8,159 nt of DNA from an uncultured Candidatus Saccharibacteria bacterium (GTDB lineage: Bacteria; Patescibacteriota; Saccharimonadia; CAILAD01; GCA-016700035), in the NCBI GenBank assembly GCA_937996675.1, contig CALKUN010000010.1, positions 1 through 8,159 of the forward strand, read 5' to 3'. The notes beneath the pieces were generated by a model. That model saw only the letters and a program-made list of their open reading frames with translations. It made no database searches and was not told the origin of the DNA. Below are positions 1 to 6,178 of this stretch, one piece after another. Positions within the stretch are counted from its first letter, which is position 1. Each line of letters begins with the position of its first letter. A program made the position numbers and the translations under genes.

Positions 1-925
1 CGAAGCTGATCGTGCTACTCTGCTCCATGCCGTCTGTTATGATGTAGATGAGCGTCGCCTGGTAGCCGGGTTTGAGGGCTTCCTTGGCAACAAACTCGGC
101 GAGATTGTAGAGCTTCGTCGAGCCCTGGCGCGGTCGATAGTCAGCGATCATCTTCTCGACGGGTAGTATCTTAGCTTGGCAATTGATCGTCACATCGACG
201 CGCTCGCCGAAAGGGATGTAGAGAATATCCCACTCGGGAGACTGCGTGCGGAGCTGGTTGCAGATGATCTTGATCTGCTCACGCACCATCTCAGTATTAC
301 CGCGATAGTAGATACTCCCACTATCATCGATGCAGAGAATGACTTTGGTTTTACCAGCAGACGCAGCATGCGTGGACTCGACGCTGGCGGTAACGCCCAA
401 CTCTTTCAAGAAGTCCTCCGCGGTACGTGTGAAACACGGCCCATGCTGACAGTGAAACTTACCCTCAGCGAGATTGATCTGCGTGCTCTGGTCATGCTGC
501 CCGTGGATCTGCCGACCTGACTTGTGCTCCTTGCGCCAGGGACAGAGCACCATGTAGTTATCGGTGCCGACGCGCCCGCCGAGAAGGTTGGCGGACTGCG
601 CAGCAAGGAGCAGCCCCTTGACGGGCTCAGGTTGAGCGGTCGGCTGCACAACGCTTTGCACCGTCGGTGCGGCTGGTGTAGGCGGTGCGCTTGGCGGGCT
701 GCTCACAACCTTCGACTTCTTGGCGCGAGCCTTGTAGCCCAGCTGCGCGCGACGCCACTGCTCGATGCGGCGCTCTTTGGTCATCTCGACAATTCTGCTA
801 CCACGAGTCGGCGGCGGGTACGGTATCGACCATTTCACCACCTCGCGCCGCGGTACGTCCTCCGGTTTGCGAGGGTCGAGCCACTCAGAGACGAGGTCGG
901 CGGGAAGGGACATATGCTTAGACAT
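1..925 (-). CDS. Zinc-ribbon plus von Willebrand A domain protein (3' end outside window)
   Basis: The frame is open from the ATG at 925 to the window edge (308 codons, no stop). The start follows an excellent ribosome-binding site, AGGAGGA, 5 bases upstream; a second ATG at codon 5 lacks this spacing. Residues 1-70 are charged, and 74-103 form a Pro/Ala/Ser/Thr linker. Residues 126-176 carry CPW (128-130), H134, and FHCQHGPC (157-164), the pattern of zinc ribbons found at the front of phage primases. From about 193 a VWA domain begins: DDSGS (200-204) is the metal-binding DxSxS motif, T270 in GST fits the second MIDAS position, and TDG (297-299) the third. VWA domains bind a divalent metal and usually mediate protein contacts. 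No primase catalytic domain is visible. The position after a helicase suggests a replication or recombination accessory role, but that is inference. Function is unknown; the domain calls are fairly firm. Confidence 0.85.
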   Translation of the reverse strand, partial: MSKHMSLPADLVSEWLDPRKPEDVPRREVVKWSIPYPPPTRGSRIVEMTKERRIEQWRRAQLGYKARAKKSKVVSSPPSAPPTPAAPTVQSVVQPTAQPEPVKGLLLAAQSANLLGGRVGTDNYMVLCPWRKEHKSGRQIHGQHDQSTQINLAEGKFHCQHGPCFTRTAEDFLKELGVTASVESTHAASAGKTKVILCIDDSGSIYYRGNTEMVREQIKIICNQLRTQSPEWDILYIPFGERVDVTINCQAKILPVEKMIADYRPRQGSTKLYNLAEFVAKEALKPGYQATLIYIITDGMEQSSTISF

Positions 926-930
926 TCAGA

Positions 931-937
931 TCCTCCT
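931..937 (-). promoter_or_regulatory. Strong Shine-Dalgarno for the zinc-VWA gene
   Basis: Read on the minus strand, AGGAGGA lies 5 bases before the ATG at 925. It is the best ribosome-binding site in the window and sits in a 48-base gap after the helicase stop codon (974-976), so the last gene here appears to be translated independently rather than by coupling. Confidence 0.75.
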
Positions 938-973
938 AGATAAAGCGTAGCAGGCTGTGCGCGTACGGCCAGC

Positions 974-3148
974 TTAAACAGGCTTCCATCCCATAAACGG
1001 CACTCCGCCCCGACTCCCACCCTCAACCACTACGGTCAAGGCAGACTCAGCGCGTGTCACCGCAGTATACAGCCACTTGCTGGCGTCCTCTCTGAAACTC
1101 TTCGATTCGTCGAACACTACCACCGACGGCCACTGACTACCCTGCGACTTGTGCGTCGTGATGCACTCACCGAAGTAGAATTGATCGGTGCGCTCTAAGT
1201 CGCGGTAGGAGAGCTCGTCCTCACGCCCCTCGAAGAACAGGGGGTTAACCTTCACCTCAACCAGCGTCGAGTCACCGCCGTCCTCGCCCGTGCGCGCAGG
1301 CATGTCAGCGTCTATCGGGTCGAGCACCATCCTGACCGACGGCTCGCGATACCGGATCTGGTGCACGCGCCACAGCCCGCCGTTCATGAGGCCCCGCTCG
1401 CGAGCGTTCTTGAGGCAGATGAGCTTGTCGCCTACCTCGACTGTCTCAGGGAAGCCCCTCAGCTTGCGCATACGCTGGTTGTACTGCCTGCGTGTCCGGT
1501 TGAGTCCGCAGAGCGCCTGGCTTGCGTCTAGGGCTGTCTGCCAATCGAATTGGGCCTGAGATACTACCCTTACCGCGCCAGAGCCGCCCAAGCGCAGTTT
1601 ACGCCCTTCGCGAACGTCCATAGACATGCGGATGATAGGCGACTCGGCAGCCTGCCGGTGGATCTCGGTGAGCATGAAGTCAGGCTTGCGACAGGTGAAG
1701 TAGCCCGCGCCGTCAACAGGTGGGAGCTGCGCGGGGTCGCCCAGGACGAGCACTTTGGTGCCAAAACTGAGCAGATCATGACCGAGATCAGCCCCAACCA
1801 TTGAACATTCATCGATTATTACGAGGTCCGCACCTTTGACCGCGCTCTCAGGATTGAGACTGAACTTAAACACCCCGCGTTCGTGCTCGGCGATGTAGAT
1901 CAGGCTGTGAATCGTACTCGCGCCAGTGCAGCCCTTGCGTCGCATGACCAGGGAGGCTTTGCCGGTGAACGCCGCGAAACAGACGCTATTGATGCCGGCT
2001 GCAAAGTGTTTGGCAAGCGTCGTGTTATGGGTGACTGTAAAATCACCGAGCAGGAATCGACCATCACCGTCGATCGTAAAGCCGAAATATTCACCAATAC
2101 CGAGCGGCTCTAAACCAAAGCCAGTTACTCCCACTCTTTTAATCTGTCGACGAGCTGCAGCTTGTTTTCGCGGTAGTTTACAAGGAATCTGCGCAATATC
2201 TCCCAATATCGAAATACGAAAATAATTACCAGTAAAACCTGTTGATTTGATTCCCTTCTGGCACGGTTTAACGTAGGCCGCAAAGCCTAAACTGCGCGCT
2301 AAAAAGAGTATATCCCGACAGAGAGGTTGACTCTTAGTTATGTAATCAATCCCAGCTATTGACACACTACCGTCAGTATCGATGAGGCCAGCCAATAGCT
2401 GTAAACGCTGTGTGCGATCTGCAATTAGATAATTGCGCGGAATGAATTTTTCATTTGCTGAATCAATGCAAAGCCTAGTCTGAGTTCTCAAAATATTAGA
2501 ACCGGCTTTGAACTTAACTCCACCTAAATGAATTGTTTTGGCCCTAGAAGGTGTATCTGATACATGGAATGTTAAACTATATTTAGGCGCAATTTGTTCA
2601 CAATAATCAATTATTTCACTATCCATGCTCGTAATGTTGGTATTCGCTTGTGTTCCATCACCAAGCCATAGACCCATTAAATAAGGCTCAATAATCTGAT
2701 CTGCAGTCTTAAACTCGACACCTGTTCGCCAAAGTTTCCATATGGCATCTGGCCGATCAGGCCACCGCTTTAATAGATCTTTAACTGAGATATCAATTGT
2801 CTTTCCGATGTAGAAAGACATTTTGCTACCTACTAAAGTAAGTAGGTGATCTTCATTACAGACCCACGATTCACCTTTGATGGGATTTACACGATACAAA
2901 GGAGCAGTGCCTCGACCTAGACTCAATACCTTACGAGGTTTTGAATCAGGTCCCATAAGTAGATCGCCCACTATCACAGATTCGACGGATTTGATTGACC
3001 CATCGAACATGAGGATAGGCGTACCCTTACCTAGGCACTTCCCTGAGCCCGCAAAGCCTCCCAAGTAGAAGCTCTGCTTGGCGTTAGGGTCAGCGAGCCA
3101 CTTGGCGATGGCTTGGAGGGCCTGGTCTTGCTGGTGGGAGGGAGTCAC
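974..3148 (-). CDS. SF1B DNA helicase (RecD/Dda-like) interrupted by an intein
   Basis: The 724-residue precursor would splice to a helicase of 386 residues (1-37 joined to 376-724). Once joined, Walker A reads GFAGSGKTT. Later motifs are all present: FTGKAS near 394-399 with TIHSL (412-416) as motif Ia, IIDECSM (444-450) as the DExx box, LGDPAQLPPVDG (469-480) as motif III, EIHRQ (495-499), TTHKSQG (664-670) as motif V, and YTAVTRA (694-700) as motif VI. This is the order of ATP-dependent 5'-3' helicases of the RecD/Dda group, which unwind DNA in replication and recombination. The start is GTG, sharing a GTGA overlap with the stop of the upstream NADAR gene, which suggests translational coupling. 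There is no strong ribosome-binding site and no other Met before the intein. Activity would depend on protein splicing, since ATP binding is impossible in the unspliced form. Confidence 0.93.
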   Translation of the reverse strand: MTPSHQQDQALQAIAKWLADPNAKQSFYLGGFAGSGKCLGKGTPILMFDGSIKSVESVIVGDLLMGPDSKPRKVLSLGRGTAPLYRVNPIKGESWVCNEDHLLTLVGSKMSFYIGKTIDISVKDLLKRWPDRPDAIWKLWRTGVEFKTADQIIEPYLMGLWLGDGTQANTNITSMDSEIIDYCEQIAPKYSLTFHVSDTPSRAKTIHLGGVKFKAGSNILRTQTRLCIDSANEKFIPRNYLIADRTQRLQLLAGLIDTDGSVSIAGIDYITKSQPLCRDILFLARSLGFAAYVKPCQKGIKSTGFTGNYFRISILGDIAQIPCKLPRKQAAARRQIKRVGVTGFGLEPLGIGEYFGFTIDGDGRFLLGDFTVTHNTTLAKHFAAGINSVCFAAFTGKASLVMRRKGCTGASTIHSLIYIAEHERGVFKFSLNPESAVKGADLVIIDECSMVGADLGHDLLSFGTKVLVLGDPAQLPPVDGAGYFTCRKPDFMLTEIHRQAAESPIIRMSMDVREGRKLRLGGSGAVRVVSQAQFDWQTALDASQALCGLNRTRRQYNQRMRKLRGFPETVEVGDKLICLKNARERGLMNGGLWRVHQIRYREPSVRMVLDPIDADMPARTGEDGGDSTLVEVKVNPLFFEGREDELSYRDLERTDQFYFGECITTHKSQGSQWPSVVVFDESKSFREDASKWLYTAVTRAESALTVVVEGGSRGGVPFMGWKPV
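2024..3037 (-). mobile_element. LAGLIDADG homing-endonuclease intein in Walker A of the helicase
   Basis: The intein spans residues 38-375 of the precursor (338 aa). It begins with Cys38 (block A, CLGKGTPILMFDG) and ends with His374-Asn375, followed by Thr376 as the +1 nucleophile, the standard class 1 arrangement. Block B is seen as NEDH (98-101). Two LAGLIDADG-type motifs, YLMGLWLGDG (156-165) and LLAGLIDTDG (251-260), keep their acidic residues, so the endonuclease may be active. Removing the segment restores GFAGSGK-TT without loss or gain of residues. Base composition is clearly lower in GC than the host gene: I count 22 G/C in 2461-2520 against 40 in 3901-3960. This fits acquisition from another genome. 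No host-gene helicase motif lies inside it. Confidence 0.96.
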
Positions 3149-3504
3149 TGCTGGGCGCCCCAGAAAGTGTCATTCCACCAATTGCCCTCAATGAGCTCAA
3201 TGTCGCCGGTTGCAAGCAGTTTCTGCTTTAACTCAGGATGCTGAAACTTCTGACGCAGCAATCCAAGCATCACAGAGACTTTGACAGATTCCCAATCGGG
3301 ACGAAGCGTAAGCGCTTTGCCATGTCGCTTGGACTCGCTAGGCGTACAAACGCGAAAAACACGTCGCATGTCGAGGTCGAGCGTCTTTGCAGCCTGGTAG
3401 GCATTTTCCGTCGAGGAATAAAGCGCTCCGTCGAGCTCAACTTTCACAAGATGAAAGTTTGAGAGCCAACGGTACTCGCCTCGAAAATCATCGATTGGTG
3501 GCAT
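3145..3504 (-). CDS. NADAR/YbiA-like N-glycosidase family protein, C-terminally short
   Basis: The 119-residue protein matches the NADAR (YbiA, DUF1768) family: an opening F-x-G with LSNF (14-17), ENAYQAAK (33-40), DWESVK (70-75), and a closing GNWWNDTFWG (107-116). Family members cleave N-glycosidic bonds: YbiA acts on early riboflavin intermediates, and others have been reported to remove ADP-ribose from guanine. E. coli YbiA is about 160 residues and continues past its YWG with a segment containing GKNRLGYLLMELR; here the protein stops three residues after FWG, so that element is missing and activity is uncertain. No frame nearby encodes the missing part. The ATG at 3504 has no clear ribosome-binding site, but the protein start fits the family. 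Its TGA overlaps the GTG of the helicase gene. In this context it might reverse DNA or nucleotide modification; that is inference. Confidence 0.85.
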   Translation of the reverse strand: MPPIDDFRGEYRWLSNFHLVKVELDGALYSSTENAYQAAKTLDLDMRRVFRVCTPSESKRHGKALTLRPDWESVKVSVMLGLLRQKFQHPELKQKLLATGDIELIEGNWWNDTFWGAQQ

Positions 3505-3541
3505 CTATCTAGGCTAGCAGACCGACGGGCAGAGGCAAGCG

Positions 3542-3575
3542 ATCAGGCGGTAAATCAGCGGGCGATCAGCAGCGG
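3542..3575. repeat. Three ATCAG-N-GCGG-like repeats between genes
   Basis: The 72-base gap between the IPF-ended gene and the NADAR gene contains ATCAGGCGG (3542), ATCAGCGG (3554) and ATCAGCAGCGG (3565). The starts are 12 and 11 bases apart, close to one helical turn. They might be a small operator or iteron set, but they are short and imperfect, so chance is possible. No promoter or terminator was recognised in the rest of this gap. Confidence 0.25.
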
Positions 3576-3576
3576 G

Positions 3577-4755
3577 CTAGAACGGAATGGTCGAACACGG
3601 CGTAGCGCCAACCACCTTACCCTCAGCATCCTTACTCGGCATGTCGTGTCCCGGTAGCCGATTGCAGAACTTACCACCGTGGATCGGCTTGCCGCACTTG
3701 CCGGGCGTCGGGGCGGTCTGGACTGGCTCAGTAGTAGTCCCGGTCGCGGTAGTTGTGCCAGCCACTCCGCCGCTCGTCGCTGCCTGCGCAGCAGCACTTG
3801 CCGCGGTGCGCCCCGGCCCACCCTCCCCATGGCCCACCGCGCCCGCTGCACCACCCCGCGGCTTGCGCAGGCCCATGCGCTCAGCAGTGCCCTCAACGGC
3901 GGTCTTGCGCGTATCCACCCGGCCTTTGAGTCGCGCGGCGAACAGGTCGAGCAGCTCCTCTTGCAGCAGCGCCGCCTCGTCCACCGTCGCGCGATACTCC
4001 AGCACCGTGACTTTCTTGAGCTGGATGCGCGCCGGGAAGTTGCCGTCGGCCTTCTTGTAGGTGAACTCCAGCAGCACTTCAGAGTCCATGCCCTTGTCGC
4101 CGCGATACTCGGGCACCGGCAGGTTCTGCGCGAGTACGGACGGCTCACCCTTGGCCGGAACGAAGTCCACCGGACCGAGGCCCCGATAACCGAAGGTGGC
4201 GAGCGTGTTGACCGCCATCTCTGCACCGCTGGTCTCCTTGCCCTCAGCCTTGCCGGTGAGAGTCACCGCAGTCACGAAAGGGAAGCCGACGACCGAGCGG
4301 AAGCCCTCCATACCCTGCTCATCGTTGCCCGGCCGCAGGCTGTAGCAGTAGCCGTTGGGGTTGGCAGCCTGCCCCTCGGGATCGTTGCGCAGGTCGGCGG
4401 GGTAGTCACGGACGATAACGCCGCGGAGCCAGATCTGCGGCGAGCCGGACGCGCTCTGGCTGAACTTTACGTCAACGAGCCGACCGACTGCCTGCCCGGT
4501 GAACTCCGCTTCCCAATCGCCGTCCTTGTCAGTGGTCTTGCAGGGGACCTTGACCAGGGGGTAGGTGAGTGGCTTCTTATCGGTCTGAACCTGAGCAAGT
4601 GTCTCCTCGTAGGTGGGGAGGTGCTCTACTTCGGGCTCGTTGCTGAGCTGATCCTCGCTGGGCGCTTCCTGTTCGACTGTCTGCTCAACGCTGGACGCGG
4701 CAGCCACGGTCTCAACAGGCGCAGTCTCAATCACAGTGGTCAGTTTCTTTGCCAT
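3577..4755 (-). CDS. Unrecognised phage protein, possibly ssDNA-binding, ending in Ile-Pro-Phe
   Basis: I do not recognise the 392-residue protein by family. An acidic, disordered-looking N-terminus (23-60) precedes a folded region, roughly 63-285. Within it, GRLVDVKFSQSASGSPQIWL (91-110), TLATFGYRG (184-192) and FPARIQLKKV (240-249) follow the general layout of DUF669-like phage proteins often found in recombination modules as likely ssDNA-binding proteins. Residues 297-351 are a Gly/Ala/Thr-rich linker. The tail holds C354, C364, H370 and C387, a possible metal site, and the chain ends in IPF, as do bacterial SSB tails (DDIPF), although the acidic residues are missing. The ATG start is preceded by GAGGAA at 4759-4764. 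It lies directly after ERF, which favours a role in ssDNA handling. The coding call is strong; the function is a guess. Confidence 0.8.
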   Translation of the reverse strand: MAKKLTTVIETAPVETVAAASSVEQTVEQEAPSEDQLSNEPEVEHLPTYEETLAQVQTDKKPLTYPLVKVPCKTTDKDGDWEAEFTGQAVGRLVDVKFSQSASGSPQIWLRGVIVRDYPADLRNDPEGQAANPNGYCYSLRPGNDEQGMEGFRSVVGFPFVTAVTLTGKAEGKETSGAEMAVNTLATFGYRGLGPVDFVPAKGEPSVLAQNLPVPEYRGDKGMDSEVLLEFTYKKADGNFPARIQLKKVTVLEYRATVDEAALLQEELLDLFAARLKGRVDTRKTAVEGTAERMGLRKPRGGAAGAVGHGEGGPGRTAASAAAQAATSGGVAGTTTATGTTTEPVQTAPTPGKCGKPIHGGKFCNRLPGHDMPSKDAEGKVVGATPCSTIPF

Positions 4756-4789
4756 ATGTTCCTCATGCGCTTATCGCGCCGTGAATATG

Positions 4790-5359
4790 TTAGCGAGAAA
4801 TGTTGGGAGCGCCACCTGGTTTAGTTGGCACTACAGGCGCTGTCTGTCGCGGTGCAGCCGGACGCGTGGGCTGTCCCTGCCCCTCTGCCTCATTCCCATC
4901 GTCATCGTCAGCAGCTACCCCGACGAGGGCTGAGAGACACGCGCGCCGCAGGTACGTGATCTCTGCGACAGTCTTCTGAACCGGATTACTGCTTTTCTTC
5001 TCGGTGCCAGGAATCTTCGGTTCGTCGGAACGCTCGTTACTCTGTCCCGCGCCGAGCGAGATGACAGATTGCAGCCACTGGCCGGACTCGTGGTAGAGCC
5101 TGGTCACGAGAACGGAATCACCGGCCCTGTTCTTAGTCACGGGCTGAGTGTAGAAGAACCCGTGCTTGTTGAGCGCTTCCTGGCAGGCGTCCATGACGCT
5201 AGCGAGGTCGGCGTACTGACTCTTAAAGAAAGGATTCTCGGAGTCCTTACGAGCGCGCTTGATCTCATTCTGAGCCTTGCACATAGCCGGCGCGAGCTTG
5301 TCTATCTCGGGTGAAGAGATGGGATACTCGTCTACTGTCGGCTGCTGCTGCTCGCTCAC
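4790..5359 (-). CDS. erf: ERF family single-strand annealing recombinase
   Basis: The 189-residue protein carries the two hallmark ERF stretches: KAQNEIKRARKDSENPFFKS (28-47) running into YADLASVMDACQEAL (49-63), and AEITYLRRACLSALVGVAAD (132-151) followed by DDDGN. ERF proteins, named from phage P22 Erf, bind single-stranded DNA and anneal complementary strands in phage recombination and genome circularisation. Between the two blocks, residues 105-130 are a polar stretch rich in Ser, Lys, Glu and Pro. The tail (157-189) is rich in Pro, Ala and Gln and looks disordered. The start is GTG, overlapping the TGA of the dUTPase-like gene as GTGA, with only a weak GAGAG six bases upstream, which points to translational coupling. 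The next gene begins 34 bases after its stop. The neighbouring nuclease and likely ssDNA-binding protein complete a typical phage recombination set. Confidence 0.92.
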   Translation of the reverse strand: MSEQQQPTVDEYPISSPEIDKLAPAMCKAQNEIKRARKDSENPFFKSQYADLASVMDACQEALNKHGFFYTQPVTKNRAGDSVLVTRLYHESGQWLQSVISLGAGQSNERSDEPKIPGTEKKSSNPVQKTVAEITYLRRACLSALVGVAADDDDGNEAEGQGQPTRPAAPRQTAPVVPTKPGGAPNISR

Positions 5360-6099
5360 AGTTTGCTCTCGTCGCTGCGGAGGTCGGCGTCAACGTCCAC
5401 AAAAGCAGCACAGCTCAGCACGTCCTCGACAGACTGCCAGGCCACATCGGAAGTTTCAACGAAGGAGAGCAGCGCGATGCAAGCACCCGGCTGCACAGAT
5501 ACCTTTTCGGTCCCTTCGTTGCGGAGCACGAGCACGATCTCAGAGCAATCGCCCTGGTGAACAGACTGCACGCCACCGACGATAGTTAGACCGCACTGCA
5601 AGACGCTTTGCACGCACCCAACGAAACCGTTAGGGACTCCGATCACGATGCCCGTAGGGAGTCGTACAGAGAAGCCCGCGTAGACCTGGACTGTCTTACA
5701 ACTTCCATGCTCGACCGCGATGCCGGTGCCAGCACCACTTACCTTGGCCTGGTTCACTCCGAAGTCAGCGGGCGGCGCGTAGAAGAGACCATAGGTGAAG
5801 CCAGTGAGGCGACGCGGCTTAATGCTCTGCTCACCCTTGGGATTATCCGCCGTGATGGGCACCATCGCATGCCGCAGAACATGCAGCTTCACGACAAGTG
5901 GGCGCTGCCGCCACTCGTCTACAGCAGCCGGCAGACCGTCAAGCAAGATGACGGGCAGCTCCTCTTTGAAGACTTCGAGGGCCGTGACACGCTGGCTGCG
6001 CGCGAGCTCGTCTTTGAGCTGCGACACCTTGGAAGAGACGCCAGAAAGGGCCTGTGCGATCTTCTGATCAATCAGTTTTTCAACGTCCTTATTCGTCAC
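5356..6099 (-). CDS. dUTPase-fold protein lacking catalytic motifs
   Basis: The 247-residue protein starts with a charged helical segment (1-47, probable coiled coil) and a region of unknown fold (48-115). Residues about 121-215 follow trimeric dUTPases in pattern: RLPTGIVIGVPNGFVGCV (146-163) matches the PTG-I-IP-G-GRV stretch, SEIVLVLRNEG (186-196) matches GEI-V-L-N-G, and VQPGACIALLSFV (202-214) matches the KxGDRIAQL strand. The catalytic signatures are missing: the AGxDL Asp (121-128 reads SGAGTGIA), RSGLA (166-171 reads VLQCGL), and the VIDxDYRGE turn (177-187 is VQSVHQGDCSE). No C-terminal GFGSTG motif is seen. It is therefore unlikely to hydrolyse dUTP and may serve a structural or signalling role. 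The start is GTG with AGGAG 6 bases upstream. Its stop overlaps the ERF start. The fold assignment rests on pattern matching by eye. Confidence 0.72.
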   Translation of the reverse strand: MTNKDVEKLIDQKIAQALSGVSSKVSQLKDELARSQRVTALEVFKEELPVILLDGLPAAVDEWRQRPLVVKLHVLRHAMVPITADNPKGEQSIKPRRLTGFTYGLFYAPPADFGVNQAKVSGAGTGIAVEHGSCKTVQVYAGFSVRLPTGIVIGVPNGFVGCVQSVLQCGLTIVGGVQSVHQGDCSEIVLVLRNEGTEKVSVQPGACIALLSFVETSDVAWQSVEDVLSCAAFVDVDADLRSDESKL

Positions 6100-6105
6100 C
6101 TTGGG

Positions 6106-6110
6106 CTCCT
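6106..6110 (-). promoter_or_regulatory. Shine-Dalgarno that decides the GTG start of the dUTPase-like gene
   Basis: On the minus strand AGGAG lies 6 bases before the GTG at 6099 and 5 bases after the base of the stem-loop at 6116-6174. No ATG in this frame is better placed, so GTG is chosen. Its closeness to the hairpin means folding could influence ribosome access. Confidence 0.6.
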
Positions 6111-6115
6111 AAAAT

Positions 6116-6174
6116 GTGGCTGCGGTCACTGTCTGGGCCTCTTGTCACTCGTAGTACAGCGACAACGCAGCCAC
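6116..6174 (-). promoter_or_regulatory. Long stem-loop between the nuclease and dUTPase-like genes
   Basis: GTGGCTGCG (6116-6124) is perfectly complementary to 6166-6174. Inside it, 6125-6132 pairs with 6156-6163 over 8 bp. As minus-strand RNA the second helix includes a single G-U wobble, whereas plus-strand RNA would have an A-C mismatch, so the structure suits the transcribed strand. Two unpaired bases (6164-6165) separate the helices and the loop is 23 bases. Four U residues follow within AUUUUAGG, too few for a convincing intrinsic terminator. The loop holds a second AGUGAC that could compete for the left arm. It begins 4 bases after the nuclease stop and ends 5 bases before the next ribosome-binding site. 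Likely roles are partial termination, mRNA processing or translational control. Confidence 0.7.
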
Positions 6175-6178
6175 TAAA

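Noticed and set aside
3679..4824. Long plus-strand open frame of 381 codons
   Set aside because: It runs antisense to the IPF-ended protein in GC-rich DNA. The encoded chain is rich in Arg, Leu and His without domain motifs, while the opposite strand has a good ribosome-binding site and sensible composition.
5338..5353. GCT-type triplet run as a microsatellite
   Set aside because: It only encodes the Gln run at the start of ERF and is too short to be treated as a repeat element.
5608..6177. Plus-strand open frame of 189 codons
   Set aside because: It overlaps the whole first part of the dUTPase-like gene and the stem-loop, and shows no recognised domain.
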